Shown: in pieces, positions 46,006 to 64,000 of the stretch
Numbering within the stretch: position 1 is the stretch's first letter
Layout of the letters: each line of letters starts with the position of its first letter
Source of the DNA: Liolophura sinensis
Taxonomy: Eukaryota; Mollusca; Polyplacophora; Chitonida; Chitonidae
Direction: 5' to 3'
Assembly: GCF_032854445.1 (NCBI RefSeq)
Contig: NC_088295.1
Location: 62,787,249 to 62,851,248 of the forward strand
DNA length: 64,000 nucleotides
Notes under the pieces: generated by a model
Database searches by the model: none
The model's input: the letters and a program-made list of their open reading frames with translations, nothing else
What the model was told of the DNA's origin: nothing
Program-made: the position numbers and the translations under genes

Positions 46006-48429
46006 AGGAAAGGTCGTCTAGTTCACAAGACTAAACTGGCTTGCAATTATCATACTGTTTATATGTCCGATCCATGGGCCTCATTTGCATGTTACCTTGT
46101 TTGGCTAACAGTTTAGATCAATGACCGCTTTCCCCATATAATTGTCTTATATGATGTTTATCGGGAAATATAACCCTAGGTCCAGGAGGTTTAGTTAAGG
46201 GTCAAGTACAACTCACTTTTGTATTTAGCGGAACCAACTCAAAAATTCTTAATTTCTTTCGTCGGATGGCCCTTTAAGTAATAATAGACATAATACTAAT
46301 AATAGGTGCGAAGCAGCGATGCCGTGTTCAAACCCGCATTTACGGTTTATGACGTGACTTCTGGTTTAGGGAATTGCCTTCATGCCTTGAAATACCGAAT
46401 GGTATTGAGTCCATGCCTCATGCATTAGTTGCAAGTGATATATATCCACTTCCTCTTTTGGTCATATTGCTAATGTCAGATCTTTTTAATGTATAACGGA
46501 ACCCATAATGTAAGCCCTATGTAAAACAGACGGCTGTATGTGTTAAACTCATATTGAATAGATTTTGACTACAAATTAAAGTTTGTATCATTTAAAAATC
46601 GGTTGAAAAAGAAAAACTATTGATTGTAGCTCAAATCTGTTTGGTTGCAATTTGATTCAATCGTACAATGATTCTAGCGTGTACAGTTCTCATTCTACAG
46701 GTCAAAATGCCAAATTGTTTGTGAGTTTTCTGTGAAAAAAAATTGGGCTATTCTCATCGGGTTTGTCATTTCCTGTAAAACCCGAAACTTCCGATTAGAA
46801 ATATTTCCCAGCTTTTGGATTCAGCACAGAGCAAATCTGCCCAAATTTTACAGGACAGAACTTCAAGTCTGTCCTTGAAACGTACTTCAGTTTTCATTGA
46901 ATTCGGTTGATATGTAGTGCCACAAATTAGTGGGAAGTAATAATAATGAAACCCTAGCCCCCTGGGGCTTTCTGCCGAAGGATTAAACCACATAATAAGG
47001 GATATATTGCTGATTTCTGTAGGGTAATTTTACAGGGGCATAACATTCATATATACATACTGTAAATAGAGCTGGCCATAGTAGCAGTTCATCATAATCT
47101 AGATGCATAGAAATAAATGTCACAATATAATGTAGCGTAACAAAACAGTCTGTCCAGTTGGTTAAACATGCAATGAGACAGTTTAATGCTGGCAGCCGTT
47201 GTTTAAGTGAAACATTCGTGAGTACAGCGTAAAACACCAAGCAAATAAATAAATAAATAAATCCTTTTTTCAATGTTATATTTTTTATAGTTTGGCCATA
47301 GTACCCTGGTGTATAGTAATCCCAGGAAACCTGAAGAAACATCTACCCTTTTTGACTGTAGGCCTTATTATTACATATCGTAATACTGTAAATGTTCTCT
47401 ATGAAACAATCAAGATAGGAAGATAAATAAATACATGTACAGACAAAAATAAATATCTCTTTCCTTAGGCTTAAACATTTGAGATAGTCTTCTCGCCATC
47501 GTGCGGGAAAAGATATATAATGCGCGCGCAAGGCCCGAGAAGCTGATCGCCGCCAAGTGTGTGAATGATGTATATTTCTTATAGACATGTTCACTGATTG
47601 TAAGTCTCTTGAGCTGATGTACATTTTGCATATATATGTATCATTTATATTTTCGTTGCTTCGTTCATATGTACAGGTTACCATTCCTTTTAATTGTTAC
47701 TTTTTAAATGTTTGTTACATAATGCATTTGCATGCAAGATTAAGTGTTCAGCAATACGTGAAAATAAATAATAAATGCTCTTTTTGATTTTCCATCTCGT
47801 GACTTGATTTGTGATACATCTGATGATTAAGCTCTGTTATAAAGACTTAATTGGTCTCACCACAGCTGATCGCCCTTTACCCATGTTCTCGCAGTCTCCA
47901 ACCCAGTTATGGCTAATTCTGCTACAGCTTTGGAGGTTTGTCGGTGCCTGAAAGAGGGAGATATTTTATTCTAGGCCCCAGGAGCATGAAGAGATCTTTG
48001 ACTTGAGACAAAATTTTAAATGACTTTAAAATTGGTATTTATTACTTAACAAGGTCAAAATATTGCTCGACAACGTAACTTCTGTGTAAGTTATTGTAAA
48101 ACAAATTTCAGCTAAAATAACGGAAAGGAACATACCAAGTTAAATGAATGAAATTTTCCCTTAAGTCAAAGAATCGTGTGGCCAGGCACGCTGGTTTACT
48201 CCACCCGTGAACTGGACCTACCTCATGTATGAGAAAAATTCTTAAACATGACGTTTAAACACCAAATGAATAAATAAATACATTACTATTTGCTTAATTA
48301 AATGTTACGTTGGTAGCGTATACCACCCCGATTAAGATAGCCTATACCACCCCGATTAAGGTAGTGTTTTTAGTATAGTACACTGTACGGTGGCTGCGTT
48401 GTAATAATTATTAAAACCATTGTACACTC

Positions 48430-48683
48430 AATAAAGTTTTAGTTGGTTTAGTTAGTGTTAGTTTTAACAGAAAGTGCGTTTTCTGAGTGATGCTAGAATG
48501 TATTCTGTTATACTGTGTTACATGTATATTCAACATGATATTCTCTTAGTTTAATGGAATCTTCATGTTGGAATTATCGAATACATGTGTTATATTTAAC
48601 AGAATAATCTGTTACAATAGCAGAATACATTCTAGCATCCCTCAAACTTTCTGATAAAATTAACAGATTAATTTTTGTGAGTG
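48430..48683. mobile_element. MITE copy 4
   Basis: Left 'aacagaaagtgcgttttctg' then 'agtgatgctagaatgtattc'; right 'gcagaatacattctagcatc' then 'aactttctgataaaattaac'. Symmetric internal 'tgttacatgtatattcaaca' region. Confidence 0.8.
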
Positions 48684-49230
48684 CAGAATCTGAAATTTTG
48701 CATTCTGTAGTGAATTTAATGGACTGTGTTAGGAGCGAAAAACCGGAACATATATTTCAGTTTTCTTCTTTGAAAACTGGTGTTATTACATCAACTATCC
48801 ATAACTTAATGAAACCATCTTCCTCTTTAATTGATGGGATATGTTTATGGCCGATGATAAAGGAAAAGGTCGCATAAAAATTCAATGAGTTTCATAAGAA
48901 AGACCTTTGAAAATGTCTCTAAAAGTTAACTATTTGTTTTAGGTCGTTTCACTAATTTATAAATGCAGTGAAATGCTCGAATCGTAAGGTGGGCATTGTG
49001 TACCATACTGGCATCACATCACCTCGTACTTCGTGCTTTCCTATACATACCAAGTATTGTCGAACATTATTTAAGTAATTTTTCACTCGAGAGTAATAAG
49101 AGCTCTTCCAGCATTGACAGTTGTGTTCTATAAGGTTGGCGGAAAAATCTTGTGACGACAGAGTACCTAAACACAGCTCACCACAGGGTTCGAAGATTTG
49201 ATTGGATTGAACTCTGACACCTGTGTAATC

Positions 49231-49490
49231 AGGCACTTTGTCTGAGTGATGCTAGAATGTATTCTGCTATTGCGACAGATCATTCTGTTAAATATAACAT
49301 TCTGTTAAATATTCCGTTAGATATAACATACGTATTCTATTAATTCAACACAAAGATTCTATTAGACTAACACGATGTTATGTTGAATATGACAGAATAT
49401 TGTGTTATAATATATAACAAAATATATTCTAGCTTCACAAAGGCAACAGACTTTCTGTTAAAATTAAGATTCATTTTTTGGAGCGTAGCT
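49231..49490. mobile_element. MITE copy 5
   Basis: 'tctgagtgatgctagaatgt' on the left and 'agactttctgttaaaattaa' followed by 'ttttttggagcg' on the right; interior is a run of 'attctgttaaatataaca' inverted words. Lies about 550 bases from copy 4. Confidence 0.8.
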
Positions 49491-50355
49491 GCAAATATGA
49501 TGTCTGAGTTTAGTGATACAAGCAATATCATATCTCCTAATAAAAGCGGGTTAAGGTTACATCACTCAACACTGCGTGCATCTTTCTCTCCGTGTAACTA
49601 CCTTCTCTCTGCAAGAGAATCTAAGCACTTTAGTGTTGAATAATATACATGTGCCAACATCTAGCAAACAGAAACTAAGTCATTGGGACTTCCGGGCAGC
49701 GTCTCATGACTGGCTGTGGATTAGCCAAGCTCTAGGCTACATCATGGTTCTGTCATGCAAGGTTAAACTTAATGCAAGGTAATTGCTACCATGGGAATCG
49801 CCTTCGTTAGCATCGATCGACCCGCCATCCATATATCACATAACACGGACGTTTAGTCCAGATTGTCAATTAAATTTTTGTATCATTTATTTTATTCCAT
49901 CTGGAAATATTTGCGACACATTCCCTTTCGCAACCACTGGAGTTACTTTTGTTTTGGTTTACGAGATGAAAATAACGAGGAAGTGATCCTGTGTAGATCG
50001 GAAATGTAAGTCCCAATTTAACAAATGACCGCTTTAACACAAGTCAGATTTGGTGGAACCAAACTGACTCCCGCATGGTACCACTGCATGGCCATGTAAA
50101 GCCACAAGTCTGGTAGCTCCTCCGCTTGCAGGGCCAGGCGAAATCACTAGTATATTAACCCCACCTCCGCCCGCTGCCTGCACTTACAGCTACGCCAAGA
50201 CGTACACTACGCCTTTATTAGATGAATGAACTGTTTCGGACATTTTATAAGGACATCCTCGCAGCTTTGATGTTTCCCTTGCTGTCGAAGTTCAGCAATT
50301 TGAATGAATGTTTTCGTGACATGTAGCTTGGACGAACATAAACATCAAGATCCTA

Positions 50356-50600
50356 GGTGTGACTTCTGACCTGGTAAGTGACAAATCAGACGGTTTGGGA
50401 GTAGGTGTGGCTTCAGACCTGGTAAGCGACAAGTCAGACGGTTTGGGAGTAGGTGTGACTTCAGACCTGGTAAGCGACAAGTCAGACGGTTTGGGAGTAG
50501 GTGTGGCTTCAGACCTGGTAAGCGACAAGTCAGACGGTTGTGGAAGTCGGTGTGACTTCAGACCTGGTAAGTGACTAGCCAGTCGGTCTGGGAGCAGGAG
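50356..50600. repeat. 48-bp minisatellite, about 4.5 units
   Basis: Unit 'gtgtggcttcagacctggta-agcgacaagtcagacggttt-gggagtag', nearly perfect in the first four copies, decaying at 50540-50620. 48 is a multiple of 3, so both strands show clean 16-residue repeats (for example SDLVSDKSDGLGVGVA); I see no start, splice or neighbour that makes it a gene. Confidence 0.9.
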
Positions 50601-51525
50601 ACTTCACATCTGGCAAACGACAAGCCAAACATGCATTGATGGGGCACAGATATGTGTATACAGATACGTCACCACAGCAGGCAACTTAATTTCCGGACTG
50701 ACAGCTGGGATTGTAGTTTAAAGCAATTTGTACGCCCCAGGGAGAAAGCGGAGTTGTTACGCCACACCATATGACCCCATCCTGAGAACTAACTAGAGGC
50801 CAAGGGCTATGAAATGGGTCTACTGCTCTTCTTCTCATTTTATTTTTCTTGTCACTAATGACCAGTTGTCTTCAAGTACAATTCATAGGTCTTCTCCACC
50901 CACAAAGGTTGGTTGTCAGTTAATAGTCTGTATGAGCATGACAATCCTCCGTACCATTGCCAGTGGACCCAGACACCTCTCCCTTTTGGGGTTGGTGGGT
51001 GGGGAGCGGTGGAGATCTTGTGCAAGACGTCTATTGCACAGGTGGTGGGAGCAGAACTATAGTGCCGACAGATCATCACAACACGTCAAGGCAACACAAC
51101 GTAAAATATGTTTTGGTCCTTACATTGTATATTTGTATCTCAACACTGCAAACATGGTAAGGACACATAAAACACATGTACAATCTGTCAACCTTTTTTC
51201 AGACCCTTTTCAGGATAATATCAAAATGTTGATCACATATAGCAAATGTAATTAACAGTTCAATGGACCATGAAATACTTCATCGCTGCACTATCACTCG
51301 AGAGCCTCTAACAAATATGGTTGCTCCAATTCATCTAACTCATGCTGGCTTCCCCTTCAGTCTGCAAGAAGGCCTGCCAGCTACGGGCTATGCCTCCTTT
51401 CCTCAAACGTAAATGTTAGCTGCTGTCGTATAAGTGAAATATTCTTGAGAATGACGTAAAACACAATCAAAAAAATTAATAAATAAATAACAATACAGAA
51501 GACGTGCACTGAGGAAAAATACTTC

Positions 51526-54500
51526 ACCTGCTTTATTATATATATGTTACTTTTCAGGCTGACAGCTGGTAAACGGAGGTGTATTTGACTACAATATAGA
51601 ATGGAGGGTATGATCTGGGAGGTGGGTACCTTGGAGCAGTTGTTGGGATGAGAATATACTGTAATGACTTTTGTGTGCTGGACACAACATGACCAACAAG
51701 CAGAAACCTGTGTGACAAACTATACTCAAGTTCACCCAGTCAGCATACTGGGAAACAAATATACTGACCAAATCAGAGACATATCTTAATGGCTGGAAGC
51801 AAAATGCTGTGAGTTTCATTCATGAAAAAATGTAAACTCAGGAAGAAGTTTTAAATATGTTGCTTCAGATTTCATCTTGCACTTGTCAGGCACAAGAACA
51901 ATGACGGGAGTCTAATAAAGTTAAAAAAAGAAACTGTTTTTATACAGAAAATATCAAATAATCAAGAATGTTCATGAACTTGATTGGTCAACAGACAACC
52001 TGTCCACAAAACATATTGTTTGAATGTTAGAGAGTACACTTTGGAGTTCCTGCTAAGTTGGCATTATGGAAATATTTTTGTGTCTTTCACTAAATACTAA
52101 ATCAATCTACCAAATCCTTATGTTATCCCTTTATACTATCCAACAACTTTAATTTCTGATTTTCTGCGTTCTGGGATTTGCACCTTTATAAGGCCCTACG
52201 TTTTGCATACATCGCTCTATATAAAACTAATAAATAAACATCCCACCCTCAAAAAAATATTACACTTCCCTCCCCAAAAATTTATTGCTAGCTTCTCAAA
52301 AGGCTTGCAATATCCCTAAAGCAATTTAGAAAACAAGTACATGTACATCTGATAGCTGGATATAAAACATCCATTATGACCATTTGACTAAATTTGACTT
52401 CAATGTAAATAAAAAGAACTCGTAGAATACACACAGGGTAAAAAGTTATCATAAAATACCACGAGGCCAGCATGTACATGTACAAAGGGGAAAACATGGT
52501 GGAGAAAATTGGCAAATATTAGAAAATTGATGCTGCGGAAAATGTACTTCATGCTAAAAAAAAAAAAAAAAAATTTATGTACCTATAGAATAATATTTAC
52601 ATGTTCATATTTCAGACATAAAAAAAAAGATGACAACCACTCTTATTGTAACATAAAATGAAATTTAACCAGTGTATAGGGTTAAAGATGAAGCAACAAC
52701 AGTACACATCAATGGAGGGATGAAAACACACAAGGCACTTGGGCACCATGTCAATGTTTGCACAGAGAGGAGCGTTTGTAGCCTGTTCATACAGAATTGT
52801 CTCCCCTGAACCCTATCCTACACCAGCAGCAGGCTTTAGTCGGTGGCCATGCATAGGTTGTAATGCCACAGAGAAAAGTGCATGTATCTCAACACCTAGC
52901 AGAGAGAACTCAATTTTCCTGAGGTATGAGTGTAGCTTGTAGCTAAGTCCTCTTATAATTAAATGTAAGTAACCAGTACTTACAACATTACATCAACACT
53001 ATAGGATTTCTCAGCACTCTTAACATTGCATATATGCAATTTCTAAATATCCTTTACAAAAGTGCATTTTTTTCACTCCCAATAATAACCCAATCAAAAC
53101 TACCTTTTCATGAAATTAGGGGAAATTTTTTTTTCTCATAACCTACCACATCCTAGCCGATTCCTAACCTTCCCACAGACATTATAATGATAGTGCTAAA
53201 AGTCATAGCAAAGATAAGTAACTTTCCGGTAAGACTGTAAGGCACGACTTCACCATATCAGTAGAAACACTTCTTTGAAATTAGACCACACAACCCACAT
53301 GTAAGTATACTTTGTAAATATCTTTAACATCTCTTTTTTAATCAGCGAACACCTAAAATACACCAAGGCTAAACTTTGCACAATCAAATGCAGCTGTAAA
53401 ACACTTAAAGGCATCCATAATGATCAACCTATGTAAAGTATAGTCGTCCTTCACAAAATGATCAGCCCCCAGATATCGTTAAGCCACATGCATATATGGA
53501 CAGAACACCATAAAAAATTTTAAAAAACCCAGGTATATATGTCAAATCCAACAACTTCTATACCTATCTTAACATAACACAGGAATATTATTCAGCACTG
53601 AACCTGAGTGTAGACAGAACTACACAAACCACATGTACCTTTCTACAGGTACAAACGAGAAGCTGACTTGAAAAAGGTATATAATACATAATACTCTTGA
53701 AGGTACACTTTCCTTAGCTGTAACAGCACACCTCTGGCATGTCTGATTCAAGGTTGCAACACAAACTAAAGCTGATACAACGCTCCACTGTACATAAAAC
53801 ACAGTACGTACACTAAGTAATGATTCAACTATCTAAAACACTACGTGACAAAGACCTTAATACAATGTGAAACACTTACGCTGACCTTACACATGCTATA
53901 ATAATAATAATAAAAAAATGTGGATGTAAAAAAAACAAGAAAACGGAAAACAACATGGCTTTTGTTCTACAATGTCGTATATACACAGATGATACCAGAT
54001 AGCAATGGGTAGAAGATAAAAAATATGCACAGTGGAGAGGTTACATCTATTGCTATCCATAAAATACATTTCATAGGCACGGATGTGATGCGTGATTGTA
54101 AATTGCATGAAGAATTCCAACCTGTCCACCAGACTAGGCGACCCAAAATGAGGCACTACCAACCGTCCTGGGGGTGGCTGTGATTTCATAATGAATTCTA
54201 TGTTGCAGCTTTAATAACAAACTATTATAACATGTAACGACAAAACAATAACAGATCAACTTGTGACCTTAGGTGAGGGACTCATGGGGGAAAAGAAAGT
54301 CCTGTAAACCCCTTCGCACACCCTTTATTTGTTGCAAAAAAAGAAATACTCCTTGCCAAAACCGAGAATAGGCTTGGGTTTGCCTTCCATGACATTCAGT
54401 TTTCGCTTAAATGGAGACGATTTCACGAGGGTTTAGCCTGCTCTGATCCACCAATTGCAAGTCTTCACAATGTTTCACGCAAGGCGTGGTGGCACTGCTG

Positions 54501-54582
54501 GCTGGATGACACTTGCACCACTAAGGTCAGTAACAGTTGCACACTGGCGTCATGCGACGGGGAATCCCCCACAGTTGCTGCC
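51526..54582 (-). other. TEAD: probable TEAD 3'UTR and downstream flank
   Basis: Directly downstream of the TEAD stop codon on the minus strand; AT-rich, no exons, no SINE bodies. Candidate poly(A) signals (TTTATT on the plus strand) occur, for example at about 54326 and 51531, so the 3'UTR could be as short as 250 bases or up to about 3 kb. No choice can be made from sequence alone. Confidence 0.4.
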
Positions 54583-61751
<7,169 letters not shown>

Positions 61752-64000
61752 CTGCAGGTCCAAAAAAAAAAAATCAAAAAAAAGTCATACAACACTAAAA
61801 AATCGCAAGACAAAGAGTTTTTTCAAACACCCAAAATCCTTTGTTACATACACCACAATGTTCAAGATTTGCTCTCTGTTGTCTTCTGAAGTTTATGTCC
61901 AGATTTAAAGTAGGTTGTCATTTTAGCTGACAAAGACCCATGCATGTATATAAAAAAAATCACTACTATATTTACTTGTCTGTTGGATATAAGTGTACAT
62001 GGACACTGTATACATGAAAAAGAAAAAAAGGTACATGTATTTCCTTTGTGACTTTGTCAAGCTACCCGTAGTCAAGTCATATTTATACATGTAAAACTGT
62101 AGTATACACATGCATTTCTTGCCCTCGCCTTTAATTTGTAACACAGCATTTCTCTTCATTTACAATTTACAGAACACCTGTTCCCTTTGGCAATTGTTTT
62201 GTAAATGACTTTTCCAACCTTAGTGTACTTGCATGGCCTCGATTGTCACTTCAAACTGGGGCGATCAGTTAACAGTCTAGGGGTAAGCAGGTAGAGAGCA
62301 ACTACCCTGGGAAAATGGCAAGGTCACAAGCAGATCCTGTCTGACACCACTGATCAGGAACAGATAGATGTACAATGTAGACTATAGACCAGGTACAGTA
62401 TCTGAAGACAGCTGGCATGACACAGGACATGAGTACAGCTGTGATCTTTATGTGTAGTACTCTAGCCCCCTTTAGTTATCCCATTGTGGTTCTATAGCTT
62501 ATGTGCACACTAGAGACGCCAAAAATACATGTACAACATCAATCATTCATCCATTCATGCTCAGAATTCGCCCAGATATTTGAGATCTAATTTTGGTCAT
62601 ATTTTCCCTATCACACCCATATTTATTTTGCCAGAATATGGCATAGCAAAGGGAAAAAAAAAGGTATCCTGCCACCCTCCCTGACTAGATAAAACTTATC
62701 ATTAATAACAGGTGTGTTTTTACATACAATTATATATACAGGTATTGCTCATCCTAATGTTGTATTTCCTCTGACAGCAATAAACAATAAGGCTGTCAAA
62801 TCTTTCACCATTTCTTTCATGTGCTATCCACTGAAAGTGAAACTAATAATACAAACAAACTATGCACCAGAAAATAAAGATAGTAAGTTTATGAAAGTCT
62901 AAACATTAATCTATTATTTGGTTGTTAATTAGGTTAATCGAATTCATTTTGTTTTTTTTGGCTTGAAATCTTGTAACTAAACTGAACTCGGGTAGCTCAG
63001 GCTGCATGTTTAATGTGATGAATCAACAATGTTGTTGAATGTTTTGTTGAAAACCATTGCAAAGTTTTTGTACAATGATTGTGACAAGTTTTTGTACAAT
63101 GAATGCATGATGATTTTGTGCAGTGACTGTGCCAGTCTTGGGGTCAGAAAAGTGCAATTGAAATGCATAACCAAAACTCTGCAGTCTGAACTTATCAGCC
63201 TGGCACGTCCGTGAATACAATGAATCCACATGCACATACAATTTACAAAAACCACTATGCACAATAGTTGACCACAACGTTACACAAATCTACTATTACC
63301 TGAAGACAATGATAGATGAATTTTAAACAGTTTCCCTCCAAACTTCTATTACAGAAACAACGCAGAAAGTCTAAGGCTAGTTCTACATGTACATGGGCTT
63401 CCGGAGTGTTTATAAATACAGGGGATGAGTCAGAGTAGATGTGGAACTGTTTTGTACTCTCCACGTTTCTTATATTGCTGAGGTTTGCCAGCAAACTTGT
63501 ACAGGCAACGCTATTTCCTACCCAACACGTTTACACACACGTGTACCGGACTCATCCTAATGTTACCTTTACTAAAACCATCAAAGCTGAGGTCAATATA
63601 TACAAGTACAATTTAGGAGTCTAGATATTTATTTTATCAAATTATGTGGTTCATTTTGGTCTGATAATTTACAATACCCCAGGCGATGTGTTTACAAAAG
63701 TTCATTAGTCTCCAATTAAAATTAATTTAATTCATTCAAGATGAAAATTTACTTCACTATCGGATGTCAGGTACTAGACTTACTCGGACAATGAGATCCC
63801 CTATGGCTGACCTAAGCTGTAAAGATATCCCATGTGTTCAAAATCAATCTCTATGCCTTGTTTCACCCTTGAGGTAAATGACTGATTTTTAGGTTATTGT
63901 GGAGAATCAGTTATATATTGTTTAATTCTGCTGTAGTGATGCATATTATAGTTACATATAACAAACCTCTAAAGTTTTCCAACAAGCGACATACAGTATA
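61752..64000. other. TEAD: TEAD intron, upstream exons not reached
   Basis: No sequence resembling the first half of the TEA domain (CGRRKIILSDEGKMYG-type) was found on the minus strand. AT-rich with 'tgtacatgta' words; short tandem words 'gtttttgtacaatgattgtgacaa' at 63066-63118. Nothing else supported. Confidence 0.55.

Larger units (their letters stand above)
46006..51525. other. intergenic, repeat-bearing, no gene seen
   Basis: No exon with domain or splice support. Holds SINE tail fragments (about 47195-47262 and 51340-51490), MITEs at 48430 and 49231, a direct 24-base repeat 'taccaccccgattaag(a/g)tag' near 48320-48365, and a 48-bp minisatellite at 50356. Open frames here are under 150 codons and unremarkable. 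Confidence 0.5.

Noticed and set aside
50356-50600. CRISPR-like direct repeats
   Set aside because: Units are contiguous with no unique spacers; a eukaryotic minisatellite.

Overview
This is eukaryotic nuclear DNA from an invertebrate, most likely a mollusc and probably a bivalve. That call is an inference. It rests on small exons in long AT-rich introns, lineage-typical tRNA-derived SINEs (the 'gccgccgtcgtataagtgaaat...' body with AATAAATA tails), TIR-bearing MITEs, many 'tgtacatgta' words, and a TEAD gene that reads as a lophotrochozoan Scalloped orthologue.

Three multi-exon loci are supported. Locus A (+, about 3.4-12.5 kb) is a single-pass receptor: signal peptide, Ig domains, an FN3-like domain, a TM segment and a tail built from seven micro-exons that ends in Tyr motifs (YEIL, YEDM, VYEN). 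Locus B (+, about 18.7-46.0 kb) is a larger paralogue: Ig1, Ig2, then an Ig3+Ig4 exon pair present three times in 2.94-kb tandem units, then Ig5, Ig6, a decayed FN3 exon, TM, and a micro-exon tail with YVNL, YVPV and VYEN motifs. Every extracellular intron is phase 1, so any domain exon can be skipped, lost or duplicated without breaking the frame. Locus C (-, about 54.6-61.8 kb and running past the right edge) is TEAD/scalloped, the DNA-binding partner of YAP/Yorkie: the C-terminal part of the TEA domain, the linker and the whole YAP-binding domain. Loci B and C are convergent.

Region by region: 1-3.4 kb is intergenic with a 67-bp minisatellite at 1.39-2.19 kb. 3.4-12.5 kb is locus A. 12.5-18.7 kb is repeat-rich intergenic DNA. 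18.7-46.0 kb is locus B; the intron between the third Ig4 and Ig5 holds a dead Ty3/Gypsy LTR retrotransposon (about 30.53-37.28 kb). 46.0-54.6 kb is gene-poor (MITEs, a 48-bp minisatellite, probable TEAD 3'UTR). 54.6-61.8 kb is locus C, and 61.8-64 kb is intron of TEAD.

The most interesting signal is locus B. The Ig3/Ig4 pair has been amplified with its introns almost unchanged, yet a patch of about 85 bases inside the Ig3 exon differs far more than its surroundings. In a receptor with phospho-Tyr-type tail motifs this suggests a diversifying recognition receptor. A second pattern is tandem arrays that begin at exon 3' ends and carry the 5' splice site with them. A caution: single-base frame breaks occur even in the highly conserved TEAD exons, so some lesions in the Ig loci may be sequencing or assembly errors.
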